A DNA stretch of 64,000 nt from Monodelphis domestica (GCF_027887165.1 NC_077232.1:4729895-4793894), one strand, 5' to 3'. Counted from the stretch's first letter, positions 24,215 to 35,450 are shown. Numbers and translations: made by a program. The notes: generated from the letters alone by a model not told the origin.

Positions 24215-24800
24215 TCAGAAGGGATGGCCGCGGCGGCCGCTGTGTCTGGTCTCCTCGGGCCCTCCAACACTGGCTCTTTCCAGTTACCCTCATCTTTGCC
24301 CGGTTTTGTGTATCACTTTTGGTGACACCCCGGGATGCGCGAAGCCTCGGAGCTGTTTCCGTGTGTGTTTCTCCCCTCTTAGCGGTTTGGAGTTTCTCTT
24401 CTCAGAACGACGTTTTCTCGTCCTTTGGCCACTCGCCGCTCGTCCCACCCTGGCGAGAAAGAGGAAAACGCGCGGGAACAGCGCTGTGGGGCCCATTAAG
24501 ACGGTCCTCACGTCAGCCCTGTCCAAAGACGTCTGCAGACCTCCCTCTGGCAGCCGAGGACCCCCATCCCTCCCCTGAATCCGCAGAGCAGCAAGCAAAG
24601 GGCTGCGGAGAGGAAGTCCCTCAGCTGCAGCAGTCGGACCCGGGACTCGGGGCCTCACCCACCCCACGCGCTTCCGGAGTGCTCTGGGAGGAAGGAGAAG
24701 AGGTCATCCCAGGGCGCGAGCGCAGCCATGCTCGCTGTCCGCAAAGAGCGGGGCGCTGGGGCAGGACGACAGAGCTGGACCCGGACCAGAGAGTGCCTTA
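24215..24800. promoter_or_regulatory. CpG-rich block in MRGPRF intron
   Basis: About 0.6 kb with many CpGs, unlike the flanking repeats. It includes a NotI-type GCGGCCGC near 24231 and GGGATGGCCGCGG at 24221. The ATG at 24224 opens only 34 codons (MAAAAAVSGLLG...). I do not recognise a gene. It could be an internal promoter, an exapted element, or a remnant of a retrocopied GC-rich 5' end. Confidence 0.4.
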
Positions 24801-24924
24801 GATAGAGGCGGGCTTTGAGGACGGTGGGCTGGCCCCATCCGTCACCGGCCCTGGAGGATGGAGTTGGGAAAAGCTTTTAAAAGCCCAGAGATAACTGGGG
24901 AAAGCGAAAGGCCTTCCCTGAGAC

Positions 24925-25784
24925 CCTCTCTCTCTCTGTGTCTCTCTCCCCTTTCTTTCTCCCCTCCCCTTTCCCTCTCCCTCTCTCCCTGCCCCTCTTT
25001 CTACCCGCCTCTCTTTCTCTGCCATTCTCTATCTCTCTCTGTCGCTGTCTCTCTCTCTCTCTGTCTCTGTCTCTCTCTGTCTCTCTCCCCTTTCTTTCTC
25101 CCCTCCTCTTTGCCTCTCCCTCTCTCCCTCCCCCTCTCTCTACCTCTGTCTCTCTATCTTTCTCTGCCATTCTCTGTCTCTGTCTCTCTGTCTCTCTCTG
25201 TTGCTGTCTCTCTCTGTCTGTCTCTCTCTCTCCGTCTCTCTCCCCTTTCTTTCTCCCCTCCCCTTTCCCTCTCCCTCTCTCCCTGCCCCTCTTTCTACCC
25301 GCCTCTCTTTCTCTGCCATTCTCTGTCTCTCTCTGTCGCTGTCTCTCTCTCTCTCTGTCTCTGTCTCTCTCTGTCTCTTTCCCCTTTCTTTCTCCCCTCC
25401 TCTTTCCCTCTCCCTCTCTCCCTCCCCCTCTCTCTACCTCTGTCTCTCTATCTTTCTCTGCCATTCTCTGTCTCTGTCTCTCTGTCTCTCTCGGTTGCTG
25501 TCTCTCTCTGTCTGTCTCTGTCTCTCTGTGTCTCTCCCCTTTCTTTCTCCCCTCCTCTTTGCCTCTCCCTCTCTCCCTCCCCCTCTTTCTACCTGTCTCT
25601 CTTTCTCTGCCATTCTCTGTCTCTCTCTGTCGCTGTCTCTCTCTGTCTGTCTCTGTCTCTCTGTGTCTCTCCCCTTTCTTTCTCCCCTCCTCTTTGCCTC
25701 TCCCTCTCTCCCTCCCCCTCTTTCTACCTCTGTCTCTCTATCTTTCTCTGCCATTCTCTGTCTCTCTCTGTCGCTGTCTCTCTC

Positions 25785-25823
<39 letters not shown>

Positions 25824-25941
25824 CTCTCCCCTTTCTTTCTCCCCTCCTCTTTGCCTCTCCCTCTCTCCCTCCCCCTCTTTCTACCTCTGTCTCTCTATCT
25901 TTCTCTGCCATTCTCTGTCTCTCTCTGTCGCTGTCTCTCTC

Positions 25942-25981
<40 letters not shown>

Positions 25982-26095
25982 CCCTTTCTTTCTCCCCTCC
26001 TCTTTGCCTCTCCCTCTCTCCCTCCCCCTCTTTCTACCTCTGTCTCTCTATCTTTCTCTGCCATTCTCTGCCTCTGTCTCTGCCACTGTCTGTCT
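24925..26095. repeat. Polypyrimidine minisatellite, 139/155-bp alternating units
   Basis: Eight copies of a CT-rich unit, each marked by CCCCTTTCTTTCTCCCCTCC, start at about 24948, 25087, 25242, 25381, 25536, 25671, 25828 and 25981. Spacings alternate (139, 155, 139, 155, 135, 157, 153), so the first six form roughly 294-bp dimers of two unit types: one with 'ctacccgcctc' and one with 'ctacctctgtctctctatc'. Each unit also has TTTCTCTGCCATTCTC. The 400-500 residue open frames here are compositional. It lies inside the MRGPRF intron. Confidence 0.92.
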
Positions 26096-26096
26096 C

Positions 26097-26098
<2 letters not shown>

Positions 26099-26142
<44 letters not shown>
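26099..26142. repeat. (GT)22 microsatellite
   Basis: Pure GT dinucleotide run joined to the end of the polypyrimidine array. Confidence 0.98.
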
Positions 26143-26145
<3 letters not shown>

Positions 26146-26384
26146 TTCTCTCAAGGAAGGAACTGCCAGTTGTGCCCAGCATCCTGACTTTCACACTTTA
26201 ATCTCAGTGACCCTGGGCAAATCATTTCATCCTCAGAGGCCCCCCACAACCTTACAGTGTGTTCAGTCTCAGAAATGGGAAGGAAGACTCTTGCTAGGAA
26301 TCCCCTACAATCTACATCAAAGCAGAACCAAGTTCAAACGTCATTTTTATAAGCCCAGGCACTGTCCTAGGTACTGGAGAGGTT

Positions 26385-26589
26385 GGCCATCCTTTGGGGA
26401 TTTTCTTGGCAGAGATACTGGAGCAGTCTGCCATTTCCTTCTCCAGCTTATTTTACAAATGAGGAAACTGAGGTAAACAGGATGAAGTGTCTTGCCTGAG
26501 GTCACCCAGCTGGTGAGAGTCTGAGGCAAGACCTGAACTCAGGAAGATATTTTCCTGACTCCAAGCCCAGTGCTCTGTCCCTTGCACCA
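26385..26589 (-). mobile_element. SINE type B
   Basis: Reverse copy lacking the outermost end: 'attttcttggcagagatac', 'caaatgaggaaactgaggt', 'acctgaactcaggaag' and 'gctctgtcccttgcacca'. Confidence 0.85.
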
Positions 26590-26929
26590 AATACAAAACA
26601 CAAAATGAAACAGACTTGCTGGAGAAAGAGGGCAGGGATACAACAAGACTAATTGGTCAATACAAGGGAGGAGGGATTGAGGGCGGGAGAAGCTGAGCCT
26701 TGAAGAAATGCCTGGGCCCTGAGAGGCAGGGATGAGGAGGGAAGGGAGTCCAGGCTTAGACACAGCCTGTGCTAATGCACACAGGTGTGAAATGGGCCAG
26801 CAAGTGTGGAGACAGGCAGTAGTCCAGTTTGGCTGCCATACTCTAAGGCCAAATTGCAGAGTAGTTAGATGTAATGATGGGAAACCAGGTGGGAAGAAAT
26901 TGTAGAGGATCTCAAGCTGGAGAGTTTGT

Positions 26930-27205
26930 ATTTGTCCTTTGGGGTATGCCCATTTTATAGATGGAAGAACTGAGGGTCAGAGATGTGTTGATTTGCCCAG
27001 TCACACAGTGGAAGAGCTTGGCTTTGAACTCTAGACCTTCCCGACTCCCCATCTGGTGCTTGCCTCTCCGATGAGAGCTGACACTTTATAGTCATGGTCT
27101 CCTTTGATCCACACAAGCATTATCACCCCCATTCTTCAGATGCTGAAACTGAGGGTCGCAGATGTGAAGTGTCTTGTCCAAGGCACAGAGTTACTCAATA
27201 GTACT
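26930..27205 (-). mobile_element. Two MIR-like fragments
   Basis: Reverse pieces at 26940-27065 ('cccattttatagatggaag', 'ctttgaactctagacc') and 27085-27205 ('ttatcacccccattcttcag', 'gatgctgaaactgaggg'). Confidence 0.6.
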
Positions 27206-27955
27206 CAACCCTTTGGACAGCAAGTCCAGGGATCTTTGCATCAAACACCAACAGCCTTTTTGACCCTGAATGAGTGGAAGTTACTAACCTCTCTTATACT
27301 GGAAAGGCTAATCAGACCCACTGAGGTAGGGCTCTATGCCGGCTGCACCAAGGTTAGGTAGAAGGACGAGTAGTCCAATGGTAAGAGCTGTCGGATAGTC
27401 AATTCAAGGAAGAACATGGAACTTCCAGCTATATAAAGAGGGTAGCCAGGCTCATCTCCCCAAGGAGAGGGCCCAGGAAGAGGGGGTGGATCTGCCCTGA
27501 TGGCGCCTGCTTCTCTGATATCCCTTCCCTAGTAGAGTCCTGGGTGGGTTCAAAGGACTCGATGTGGCCATTTAAGGCTGGCTTTGGATCACTGAGATTG
27601 CCACCAGGCAACTAAGAGAGAAATAGGAAGGGGGTGGATAGCTGAAAACCAGAGCCAAAGCTACATCAGCATAGATGTATGAAGGGCACGAGCGCCCAAG
27701 TTGGGATCTCAAAGCACTGAGACAACTGAAGATCATCAATGTCTTCACTGATCATGTCCAAACCACTGGTGACACTCACTCTCACAGGCATGCCTCCAGG
27801 GCAACTCATCCCCCCCCCCCAGGGAAGGGGAACACCAAAGGTAGCATGTGCTCTGGGTCCCACACACCCTCCTAGGCACTGCTATGCTCACACATGAAAT
27901 ACGTGACCAACACCAGGTCTTTTTATTGTTCTCAGTCTGAGAAGTAAAACTTTAC
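27206..27955. other. Intronic, no gene or clear repeat seen
   Basis: Part of the MRGPRF intron. Short frames only; a C10 run lies at about 27811-27820. Confidence 0.4.
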
Positions 27956-27959
27956 AAGG

Positions 27960-28120
27960 ATCCATAGATTTAGAGCAGCCGAGACCCCTTCTTTTACAGA
28001 TGAGGAAACCAAGGCAGAGAAAAGTTAAGTGATCTCCCTAGTGTCACATAGCTAGTAATTACTGAGGCAGAATTTGAATTCAGTTCTTCCTGACTTCAGG
28101 ACTAGTACGCTAGCCACTGG
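27960..28120 (-). mobile_element. MIR-like fragment
   Basis: Reverse order 'cagatgaggaaaccaaggca', 'gtgtcacatagctagtaatt', 'gaatttgaattcagttctt'. A second piece lies at 28480-28625 ('cattggacagatgaggaag'). Confidence 0.6.
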
Positions 28121-29201
28121 CTGCCACTAGCTGATCACCTGATCCACCGCCCAGGAAAATAACTGCCCAGGGCTGCAGGCTGATCCAAAATGGCCCCAGG
28201 ACATTAGGAGGAATACTGTTTTATACTCCCTAGAAGAAATGGAGCCAGATTCCAGGGAGAGCAGCCCCCAGGTGCCTTTGATCAGAAAGGATAAACAGGA
28301 GGTGTTGACAAAAGTCTTTCCCTGTTGGGAGCTCTGCCCCAAACTCATGGGCAGCTGGCCCCTTTGGCCAACATGCCCTTCCTTCTGGGAAGAAGGGCTG
28401 AGTCTATCCAGCCTCCATCATCCCCCTCCTCACTGCCATTCCATAATGGCATGAAGTTTGCTACATGCTTCATCTACCGCAGCTCATTCAAGTCTCACGG
28501 CAGCCCTGCGAGAGAGAAGCTGCCATTATCTCCATTGGACAGATGAGGAAGACATTAAGTGACCACCTCATGGCCCCACAGCTAGCCAGTGCCAGAGGTG
28601 GGCTTTTAACCTGAGTCTTCCTGACTCGACAATAAAAGAGGCCCCTTTTGGGGAGAGACTATTTGCCTGCCATTCTTGCCCCACTTCATGGAACAGCTAT
28701 GCCTCAAGGGTTACTTCCTTAGAGATTCCCCATTGCCTTCCTCCAACCCCACCTTATGCCATCTCCTGCCTCAGACCTCTCTTTTTCACTGAGGCTTCCA
28801 GTCAAAACAAATGTGGAGCCAGTGTTTTCTGAGCTTCTCCTGTGTTGACAGCACCCAACCAGGTACCATGAGGGTAGGGGCAATGACACAAAGCCCAAAT
28901 TTAGGTCTGACATAACAAAACTTCCTCTCATTGAGAGCTGTTCCAAGGTCAAACAGGCTGCCTGACCACTTGTTGGAAACACTCTAGAAAGGAAGGAGTT
29001 CTCAGACTCAGGAGGGTCCCTTCCTGCTCCAAGTGTTTGTGACTTAGAGATTCCTTCCTCCACTTTAGAAGTTTGCCTTTGAAGTCTCTCACCAGGTTCA
29101 CCAACACCTGGAGACCGCTACAGGTCCCAGAGCTGAGGTGGGGACTTGGGGCATGAGCCAGCAGCTGCCACAGGTTAATGCCCATCTCTTCCTCTGCCCA
29201 C

Positions 29202-29203
29202 AG
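29202..29203 (+). promoter_or_regulatory. MRGPRF: 3' splice site of MRGPRF intron
   Basis: The pyrimidine tract CCCATCTCTTCCTCTGCCCA leads to CAG at 29201-29203. Joining after it restores VCSGVSESPELYGRGF, which follows NRNK in human MRGPRF (with M for V). Confidence 0.9.
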
Positions 29204-30175
29204 GTGTGCTCAGGGGTCAGCGAATCCCCAGAACTCTATGGTCGAGGCTTCTTGACGATGGACCAGATTGAGACTCTCCCACCCCCTGCTATCATGAGTT
29301 ACATTTTTCTGCTCAACTGCCTGTGTGGCCTGGTGGGGAACGGAGTGGTCCTCTGGTTTTTCAGCTTCTCCATTAAGAGGAACCCCTTCTCCATTTACTT
29401 CCTGCACATGGCCGTGGCCGACGTTGGCTATCTTTTCTGCAAGGCGGTGCTCTCCGTCCTGCAGGCCGGGGCCTTTCCAGGCTCCTTTCCCACCTACGTC
29501 CACTTTGTGTCAAGGATCCTAAGCCTGGCCGCCTTCCTCACCAGCGTGAGCCTTCTGCCGGCTGTGAGCATAGAGCGTTGCCTCTCTGTGCTCTTCCCCA
29601 CCTGGTACTGCTATCGGCGACCCAAGCACACCTCGGCCCTGGTGTGTGCCCTGCTCTGGGCTCTGGCCTTCCTGCTCACTACCGTCCACACCTACTTCTG
29701 CGTCTACATCACCCCCAAGGCGGGGGACTGCACCCGCATGGACATCACCCTGGGCATCCTGCTCTTCTTCATCCTGGCGCCCCTGATGGTCCTGGCTTGC
29801 CTGGTCCTCGTGGTGAAGGCGGAGTGCAGGGCGCCGCGCCGCCATCAGTCCTCCAAGCTCAACAACGTCATCCTGTCCATCGTGGCCGTTTTCCTGGTCT
29901 CTTCCATCTACCTGAGCATTGACTGGTTCCTCTTTTGGGTCTTCCAGATCCCGGCGCCCTTCCCCGAATACATCACAGACCTGTTCATCTGTGTGAACTG
30001 CAGCGCCAAGCCTGTCGTCTACTTCCTGGCGGGGAGAGACGAGAAGCAGAGATTCTGGGAGCCCCTCCGAGTGGTTTTCCAGAGAGCCCTCCGAGACGGG
30101 GCAGAGCTCAAGGAGGGCGGGGACACCCCCAACACCGTCGCCATGGAGATGCAGCCCGCTGGACCCACCTCCTGA
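29204..30175 (+). CDS. MRGPRF: MRGPRF, second coding exon (7TM domain)
   Basis: Residues 17-339 of MRGPRF, an orphan Mas-related receptor of the plasma membrane. It is near-colinear with the human protein: ESPELYGRGFLTMDQIE, LPPPAIMSYIFLL, GNGVVLWFFSFSIKRNPFSI (TM1-loop 1; GN at 61-62), HMAVADVGYLF (TM2, D89), SIERC (138-142) in place of DRY, the C182-C192 pair for the TM4-TM5 loop disulfide, SSIYLSIDWFLFWVFQIPAP (TM6), and TM7 with SAKPVVY, where a Lys precedes the Pro, as in human MRGPRF (SAKPIVY). The tail keeps WEPLRVVFQRALRDGAEL and ends in TPNTVAMEMQP, again matching human. No breaks were seen. An upstream in-frame ATG at 29138 lies in the intron and is not the start. The neighbour downstream on the same strand is MRGPRD, as at human 11q13. 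Confidence 0.97.
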   Translation: MCSGVSESPELYGRGFLTMDQIETLPPPAIMSYIFLLNCLCGLVGNGVVLWFFSFSIKRNPFSIYFLHMAVADVGYLFCKAVLSVLQAGAFPGSFPTYVHFVSRILSLAAFLTSVSLLPAVSIERCLSVLFPTWYCYRRPKHTSALVCALLWALAFLLTTVHTYFCVYITPKAGDCTRMDITLGILLFFILAPLMVLACLVLVVKAECRAPRRHQSSKLNNVILSIVAVFLVSSIYLSIDWFLFWVFQIPAPFPEYITDLFICVNCSAKPVVYFLAGRDEKQRFWEPLRVVFQRALRDGAELKEGGDTPNTVAMEMQPAGPTS

Positions 30176-30319
30176 GAAGTGGGGGGCCAGCCCCCCAGGC
30201 AGGAGAACTGTTCCTGGGCCTTGCATGTGCTGCATCTGTGCCCCCAGCACCATTGTCGGACCCATCCTCTCCTCCCTGGGGCTGGCAAGTCCTCTCTGGC
30301 AGGAGGCTCTGGGATTGCA

Positions 30320-30360
30320 TTCATTCATTCATTCACTCATACATTCATTCATTCATTCAA
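30320..30360. repeat. (ATTC)n short tandem repeat
   Basis: About ten ATTC/ACTC units in the MRGPRF 3' region, leading into an old dispersed repeat ('ctattaagtaccagacacta', 'gccttcaaggactttgtagt') to about 30470. Confidence 0.8.
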
Positions 30361-32023
30361 AGAATCTTCATGCAACATCTATTAAGTACCAGACACTACT
30401 CCAAGCTGGGGATACAAGGACAAAAAACAGCATAGCCCCTGCCTTCAAGGACTTTGTAGTCCACTATTGCAGGGGACTAGTGAAAGGCAGCTCTGCAGAA
30501 GTTCCAGGAGCTATCTTGGGCTCTTCTTGTCTCATCCAACTGGTGCCTGTCTCCTCAAGTGACTGATTCAAGGTCTCACATCCTCAGGTCTCACATAAGC
30601 TCTCCCCTCCTTACAAGTGGAGCTCAGTCCTTTTCAACATGGTGAAGTGTATCTCTAGGCAGCCCTCACTCCTTGCCTTCTTCTGCCCGCCCCAAGCCTC
30701 GTGCCACAGCCTCCCCTTCACCACTCCTGGCTCTCATCCTCAGCTGTCACCCACCACTCACTGGCTCGCCTTTGGTCTGCCCTCCTTGGTCCTTCCCCTC
30801 CAGAGTCCCCCTGTTGAAGGACTCTTAAATGCCAGCTCGCTCGTTGGATCTAATTTGTTTCAGGCTCTCTGGGAGGCAGCAGCAGTAGCAGCCAGAGCCT
30901 TCTGGAGACAACGGCCCCACCTTTGCTGCTTAGGATAGTGGAAATGTCAGACCAGGCTGGGCAGGTGGGGGCTGAAAAGCCTTTCTCTATCCTTCAGGTC
31001 ACGACATCCTCTGCTGGGTCCAGCAAGGCTGGTCTACAGCCTCCAAATAGCCCTCATCGAGTGGCTGGAGTGACAGACTGCCACTCATTTAGAGATGAAG
31101 GAAGCAAATGGACAACCAGTTCAATCTGTTGGTCTTTCTGAATCCCACCTCCGTTCATTTGCATTTCAAAAGAGGGGATCTGGGAGCTGGCCATACCTTA
31201 ACCCAAAGAAGGGATTTTTCAGGAAACAAGTTAGTGGAGAGCAGAGGTTTTTGGGTAAAGGGGCCTTTCAGCCTCCACCACTCCCCCCTCCAAGGAGCCT
31301 CCTACTAAGGATCCCAAGAGATCAGGGTATAAGGGGTGTTTGAGGTCATTAAAGTCAACCTCCATCCCAGAATTGGAGACTTCAGTCAAAGAGGGGAAGT
31401 CACTGGCCCACAGTTACAGTTATCCTGAGGCAAATCCAGGATTTGAACCCAGGTCTCTTGACTCCCTGTCGAGCCCCTTCCCTCAAACCAGGCTGCCCCT
31501 CTGCTTATGCAGACCAACTTGGTTTATTGTTTATTTTTTTCAGATCCAAAGTTGTGGGTTGGATAAGCCTCATTAAAGGAATGTTTTCCTTGTTTGGGAC
31601 TGGAACTCTGGGAGAGGCCACCGTCCCAGGCACTGAGATGGGTGAGGGGGCAGAGCCTGCCACCCAGGAGCAAGCCATAAAGAGTAGCGACCCCCTGGCT
31701 CCACACCTGCCCCACTCCAGTGCCCTCAACCAGCTAGTCCCAAGGCACTCCAGTTTCGAGCCAGTTTCCATTCAGTTTCTACACTTCCCAACGGACCGAG
31801 CCAGCGGCCCATTTCTTCCCATTAGTCATGGCTGGTGCCCAGCTAACGGCAGTTTGGAAAGGTCTCGAGGAAGTTCTGTTGCACACAGGCCCTTCTCCTG
31901 GAGGCCGGAGGCCAGCTCTCTCCCAACTTTTCCCAAAGCCCACTTACTTTTTTAAAAGCTTGATTGATTTTCTACAGTGTTGTTACTTCTAAGAACAGCC
32001 CATCTGGCCCACATTCCTTTTGT

Positions 32024-32029
32024 AATAAA
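32024..32029 (+). terminator. MRGPRF: Candidate poly(A) signal for MRGPRF
   Basis: AATAAA in 'tgtaataaagtatgg', followed by a GT-rich element. No nearer AATAAA was noticed after the stop codon. Confidence 0.35.
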
Positions 32030-32409
32030 GTATGGTTAAGCCGAACAAACGAAACATTGGTCGTGTCTGCCAGTGCATGCCGCTTTCCATACCTGTAGTC
32101 CGCCACCCCTCTGCCAAGGAGAAGGAGGAATGCTTTACCTTCAGTCCCCTGAAGTCGAATGAGCCCCAACTTTCCACATCTGGGTGGTGTTCCAGAGTGC
32201 CGAGGGCCCCACCAGGGTCCCAGACTCCATCAGAGGTCGTCTCATCCAAAGTTGTCATAGAAAGAAGGACTCTGAAGCCCCTCGTCTCACAGCTAGTTAT
32301 TGGGAGAGCAATGGCTGCAGCTCGGCTTTCCTAACCCCTGGTTCAAGGCTCTTCCCACATATCTAGACAATGATATTTCACAGCCAACAAGCAGAATCTG
32401 GTGGCAGGA

Positions 32410-33050
32410 AAGGCAAACAGAAAGAAATAGAGAGAGGAAGGAAGGAGGGAAGGAAGGAGGGAAGGAAAGGAAGAGAGAGAGGGAGGAAGGGAGGAAGGGA
32501 TGGAAGGGGGAAGGAAGGAAGGAAGGAAGGAAGGAAGGAAGGAAGGAAGGAAGGAAGGAAGGAAGGAAGGAAGGAAGGAAGGAAGGAAGGAAGGAAGGAA
32601 GGAAGGAAGGAAGGAAGGAAGGAAGGAAGGAAGGAAGGAAGGAAGGAAGGAAGGAAGGAAGGAAGGAAGGAAGGAAGGAAGGAATGGTTTGAGGCCTGGT
32701 TTGAGGGAAGGGGCTTGATGGGGAGTCAAGAGACCTGAGAAGGAAGGAAGGAAGGAAGGAAGGAAGGAAGAAAGAAAGAGAGAGAGAGGGAGACAGGGAG
32801 GGAGGGAGGGAAGAAGGGAAGGAGGGAGGGAGGGAGGAAGGAAGGAAGGGAGGAGGGAAGAAGAGAGAGAAGAAGGAAGGAAGGAAGGAAGAGAGAGAGA
32901 GGGAGAGAGGGAGGGAGGGAGGAAGGAAGGAGGGAAGGAGGGAGGGAGGGAGGAAGGAAGGGAGAAGGGAGGGAGGGAAGGAAAGAAGGGAGGAGAGAGG
33001 GAGGGAAGGAAGGGAGGAGGGAGGGAGGAAGGGAGGAAGGAGAGAGGGAC
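32410..33050. repeat. (GGAA)n array and GA-rich flank
   Basis: Perfect (GGAA)n of 174 bp at 32511-32684 within a degenerate GGAA/GGGA tract starting near 32425. After a 50-bp gap, a second GAAGG/GGGAGG tract occupies 32735-33050. GGAA is the core of ETS-factor sites, but the array is probably only a microsatellite. Confidence 0.97.
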
Positions 33051-34465
33051 TTCCCATCCTAAAATTGAACCTTGCCCCTCCTTTCCTCTTCCAGAGGATG
33101 AAAGGACAAAGTTCCCATAGGGGAGCTAGGATCTGGGGCTGTGGGATTTACAAAGAAGCCCAAATGGATCCCATCCCTTGGGAGAATCTGGATGGAGGAA
33201 CACTGGAACTGCCCATTCCCCAGGATTGAGTTCCTGCCCATCTCTGCTTTGCCTCCCAGTCTGAACATCCAGGACCAGGACCCACTGAGCCAAATTCCGT
33301 CCAGGCTCCCACTGCGGCCCTTCAGTTCCTCCTGAAGGCACCTCCAAAGGTTGTCCCTGCCCCTTCCCCCTTCCCAGGATGGACCCCAATACTTCCTGTC
33401 TGTCAAAGCTCTCAACAGATTCTACCTGAAGACCTTGGTTGGGGTGGAGATGGCTTGTGCTGAGGGTGCCTGTCTCGGGGCTGACTTTGTGCCTTTGTGG
33501 AGAGACAGAGACCTCCCTGCTCTGGACCACATCTGGGGCTATTTCTGCCTGCTTAGCCTTCTCTCCATTTTCAATGGAAATAAATTCCACCCTCATTTAT
33601 TAAGCCCCCAGCACGTGCCAGGCAGTCTGCCAGGCAGGCACTGGCACAGAAGGGAGCCATCCTACTCCTCAAGGGTTTATGTTCTGACGGGGACAAGGGT
33701 CCTACTAGGTCCACAGAGCAGTTCAGCTGGCGGATACTCATTCCACAAGACTGCTTGGGCTCGCTCTCAGCCCCCTGGGGCTTAGGGCACCTTGAAGGGG
33801 CTTGGGGAGGGGCTCTTCTCTACTGCTCTGGGCCCCCAGCTATGTTTTCCCCACTGTGCAACGCCAGGCTCTAGAGCCCAGTTCCCAGGCTCAGTCAGCA
33901 TCAACTAGCTTTTCCAAAGGGATATTCCTTTGAAGAAGTAGCAAGAACAAGAGGACCACCAGTCCCTCACTCACCCTCCTGATGTTCTTGGCCTTCCACA
34001 AGATCGGAGCCTCCAGATTACTGTCTCCGCTTGTAGAGGCCAAAGACGGAGGCTGGCTTTCATGAGCCCAAGCTGGCCTAGCTGAGGAAGGGGCAATTGC
34101 AGCTTAGTACTCCGCCACTGGCTGCCTCTAGCTGGCACGTGATCACAGCCCTCACCAGATGCCATCATGAAGGAGTCCAGACAAAGCAGGACAGCAAGGC
34201 TGACCCAGGCCTTTTAGAAGGCACTCCTCATTCCCACTGTTCTATCAGTCACCAAAGATCCTCCCAACCATAAGCATGGCAGGCTGGAACCATTTTCAGA
34301 ATCTCTACCCATGATCCCTAGCTTCCCCAAGGCATTTCCATTCTGGATCACGATTGTCCCCAAATGGCTCCCAGCCTCTCCCACATGGGAAGAATGCCTC
34401 TGAAGTCCACCATGCCTCCTCCAGACTCTCACATATAAAGGGATGCATGCAAAGGCAAGCCATCT
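33051..34465. other. Intergenic, no gene seen
   Basis: No frame with a recognisable domain. 33590-33680 ('catttattaagcccccagca', 'gtgccaggcagtctgccagg') belongs to the unnamed old dispersed repeat class. Confidence 0.4.
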
Positions 34466-34552
34466 AATTTTTTCTTTATCTTTTATTTTATTTATTTCAT
34501 TAAATATTTCCCAAATACATGTAAAATTTTTTTTAACATTCATTTTTTTTCT

Positions 34553-34665
34553 AAGCCTTTTCCTTACACATTCAAATCCATCCTAAGTATTGGTTCCAAG
34601 ACAGAAGAGCACTAAGGGCCAGGCAATGGGGGTTAAGTGAGTTACCCAAGGTCACATGGCTTAAC
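34553..34665 (-). mobile_element. SINE type A, truncated, inside L1
   Basis: 3' half only, in reverse: 'tattggttccaagacagaag', 'gggggttaagtgagttaccc', 'ggtcacatggctta'. Confidence 0.8.
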
Positions 34666-34773
34666 AATAATTTTGAATTCTAAATTCTTTCCCTCCCCTT
34701 CCTTCAGAAGGCAAGCAATTTGATATTGAGTATAATTGGAGTGATATATAGCTCCCCTATACATCTGCATTTG

Positions 34774-34990
34774 GGGCAGCCAGGTGGGACAATGGATAGA
34801 ATACCTGGCCTGGGGTCAGGAAAAGTTGAATTCAAATCTGGTCTCAGATACTTACTAGTTGTGTGATCCTGGACAAGTCACTGAACCCTGTTTGCCTCAC
34901 TTTTCTCACCTGTCAAATGAACTGGAGAAGAAGATGACAAACCACTTTGCCAAGCAAATCCCCTTTGTAACAACTTTGAAACAACTGAAC
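34774..34990 (+). mobile_element. SINE type B, inside L1
   Basis: Forward copy: 'ggggcagccaggtgggaca', 'ggttcaaa'-like B box, 'tgtgatcctggacaagtcac', 'caaatgaactggagaagaag'. Confidence 0.88.
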
Positions 34991-35450
34991 AACAAAGCCA
35001 CATGGAAAAGAAAACAGACCAAAGGAAAAAGAAAGACAGGAAAGAAGGTCTATTCCAATCTGCATTCAGACTCCATCAGGTCTTTCTCTGGGGTGGATCC
35101 ATTTTTCATGAGTCCTTCGGCACTGTCTTGGATCATTATCCTGATCAGAGTGGCTAAGGCTTTCACAGATGATCAGTGTGCAATCCTGCCATTGCTGTGC
35201 ACAGTGTTCTTCTGGTTCTGCTCATTTCACTTTGCATCAGTTTATCTAAATCTTCACAAGTTTCTCTGAAAGCTGCTCTTCATTTCTTAGAGCACAATAG
35301 AATTCCATCACAATCACATATCATGCCTTGTTCAGCCATTCCTCAATTGCCGGGTAACCCTTTGCTTTTCAAGTCTTTGCCACCACAAATAGAGCTGCTA
35401 GAAATATTTTTTAAGAATCTTTATCAGAATGATGGACACAAGCTCTAAAT

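Larger units (their letters stand above)
30176..32029 (+). other. MRGPRF 3' flank, possible 3' UTR
   Basis: Mostly unique-looking sequence after the MRGPRF stop, with a MIR-like piece at about 31335-31470. The first good AATAAA in sense is at 32024-32029, with a GT-rich stretch ('ttggtcgtgtctg') about 30 nt on. If used, the 3' UTR would be about 1.85 kb. No coding domain is visible. Confidence 0.35.
34470..35425 (-). mobile_element. Antisense L1 3' region with nested SINEs
   Basis: L1 3' UTR in reverse at 34480-34550 and 34666-34770 ('ttttgaattctaaattcttt', 'ggcaagcaatttgatattg'), resuming at 35050-35425 with reverse ORF2-end landmarks ('cacaatagaattccatcaca', 'tgttcagccattcctcaatt', 'ttgccaccacaaatagag'). 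Two SINEs split it. Confidence 0.75.

Noticed and set aside
24858-26476. Open frames of 328-512 codons in the polypyrimidine array
   Set aside because: Ser/Leu/Pro/Cys composition follows directly from CT-rich repeats; several frames on both strands are open at once.
32293-33057. 254-codon PSFLPSFL frame and its Gly/Lys/Glu mirror on the other strand
   Set aside because: Direct translation of the GGAA microsatellite. The same applies to 54089-54791, 57332-57742 and 42531-43115.
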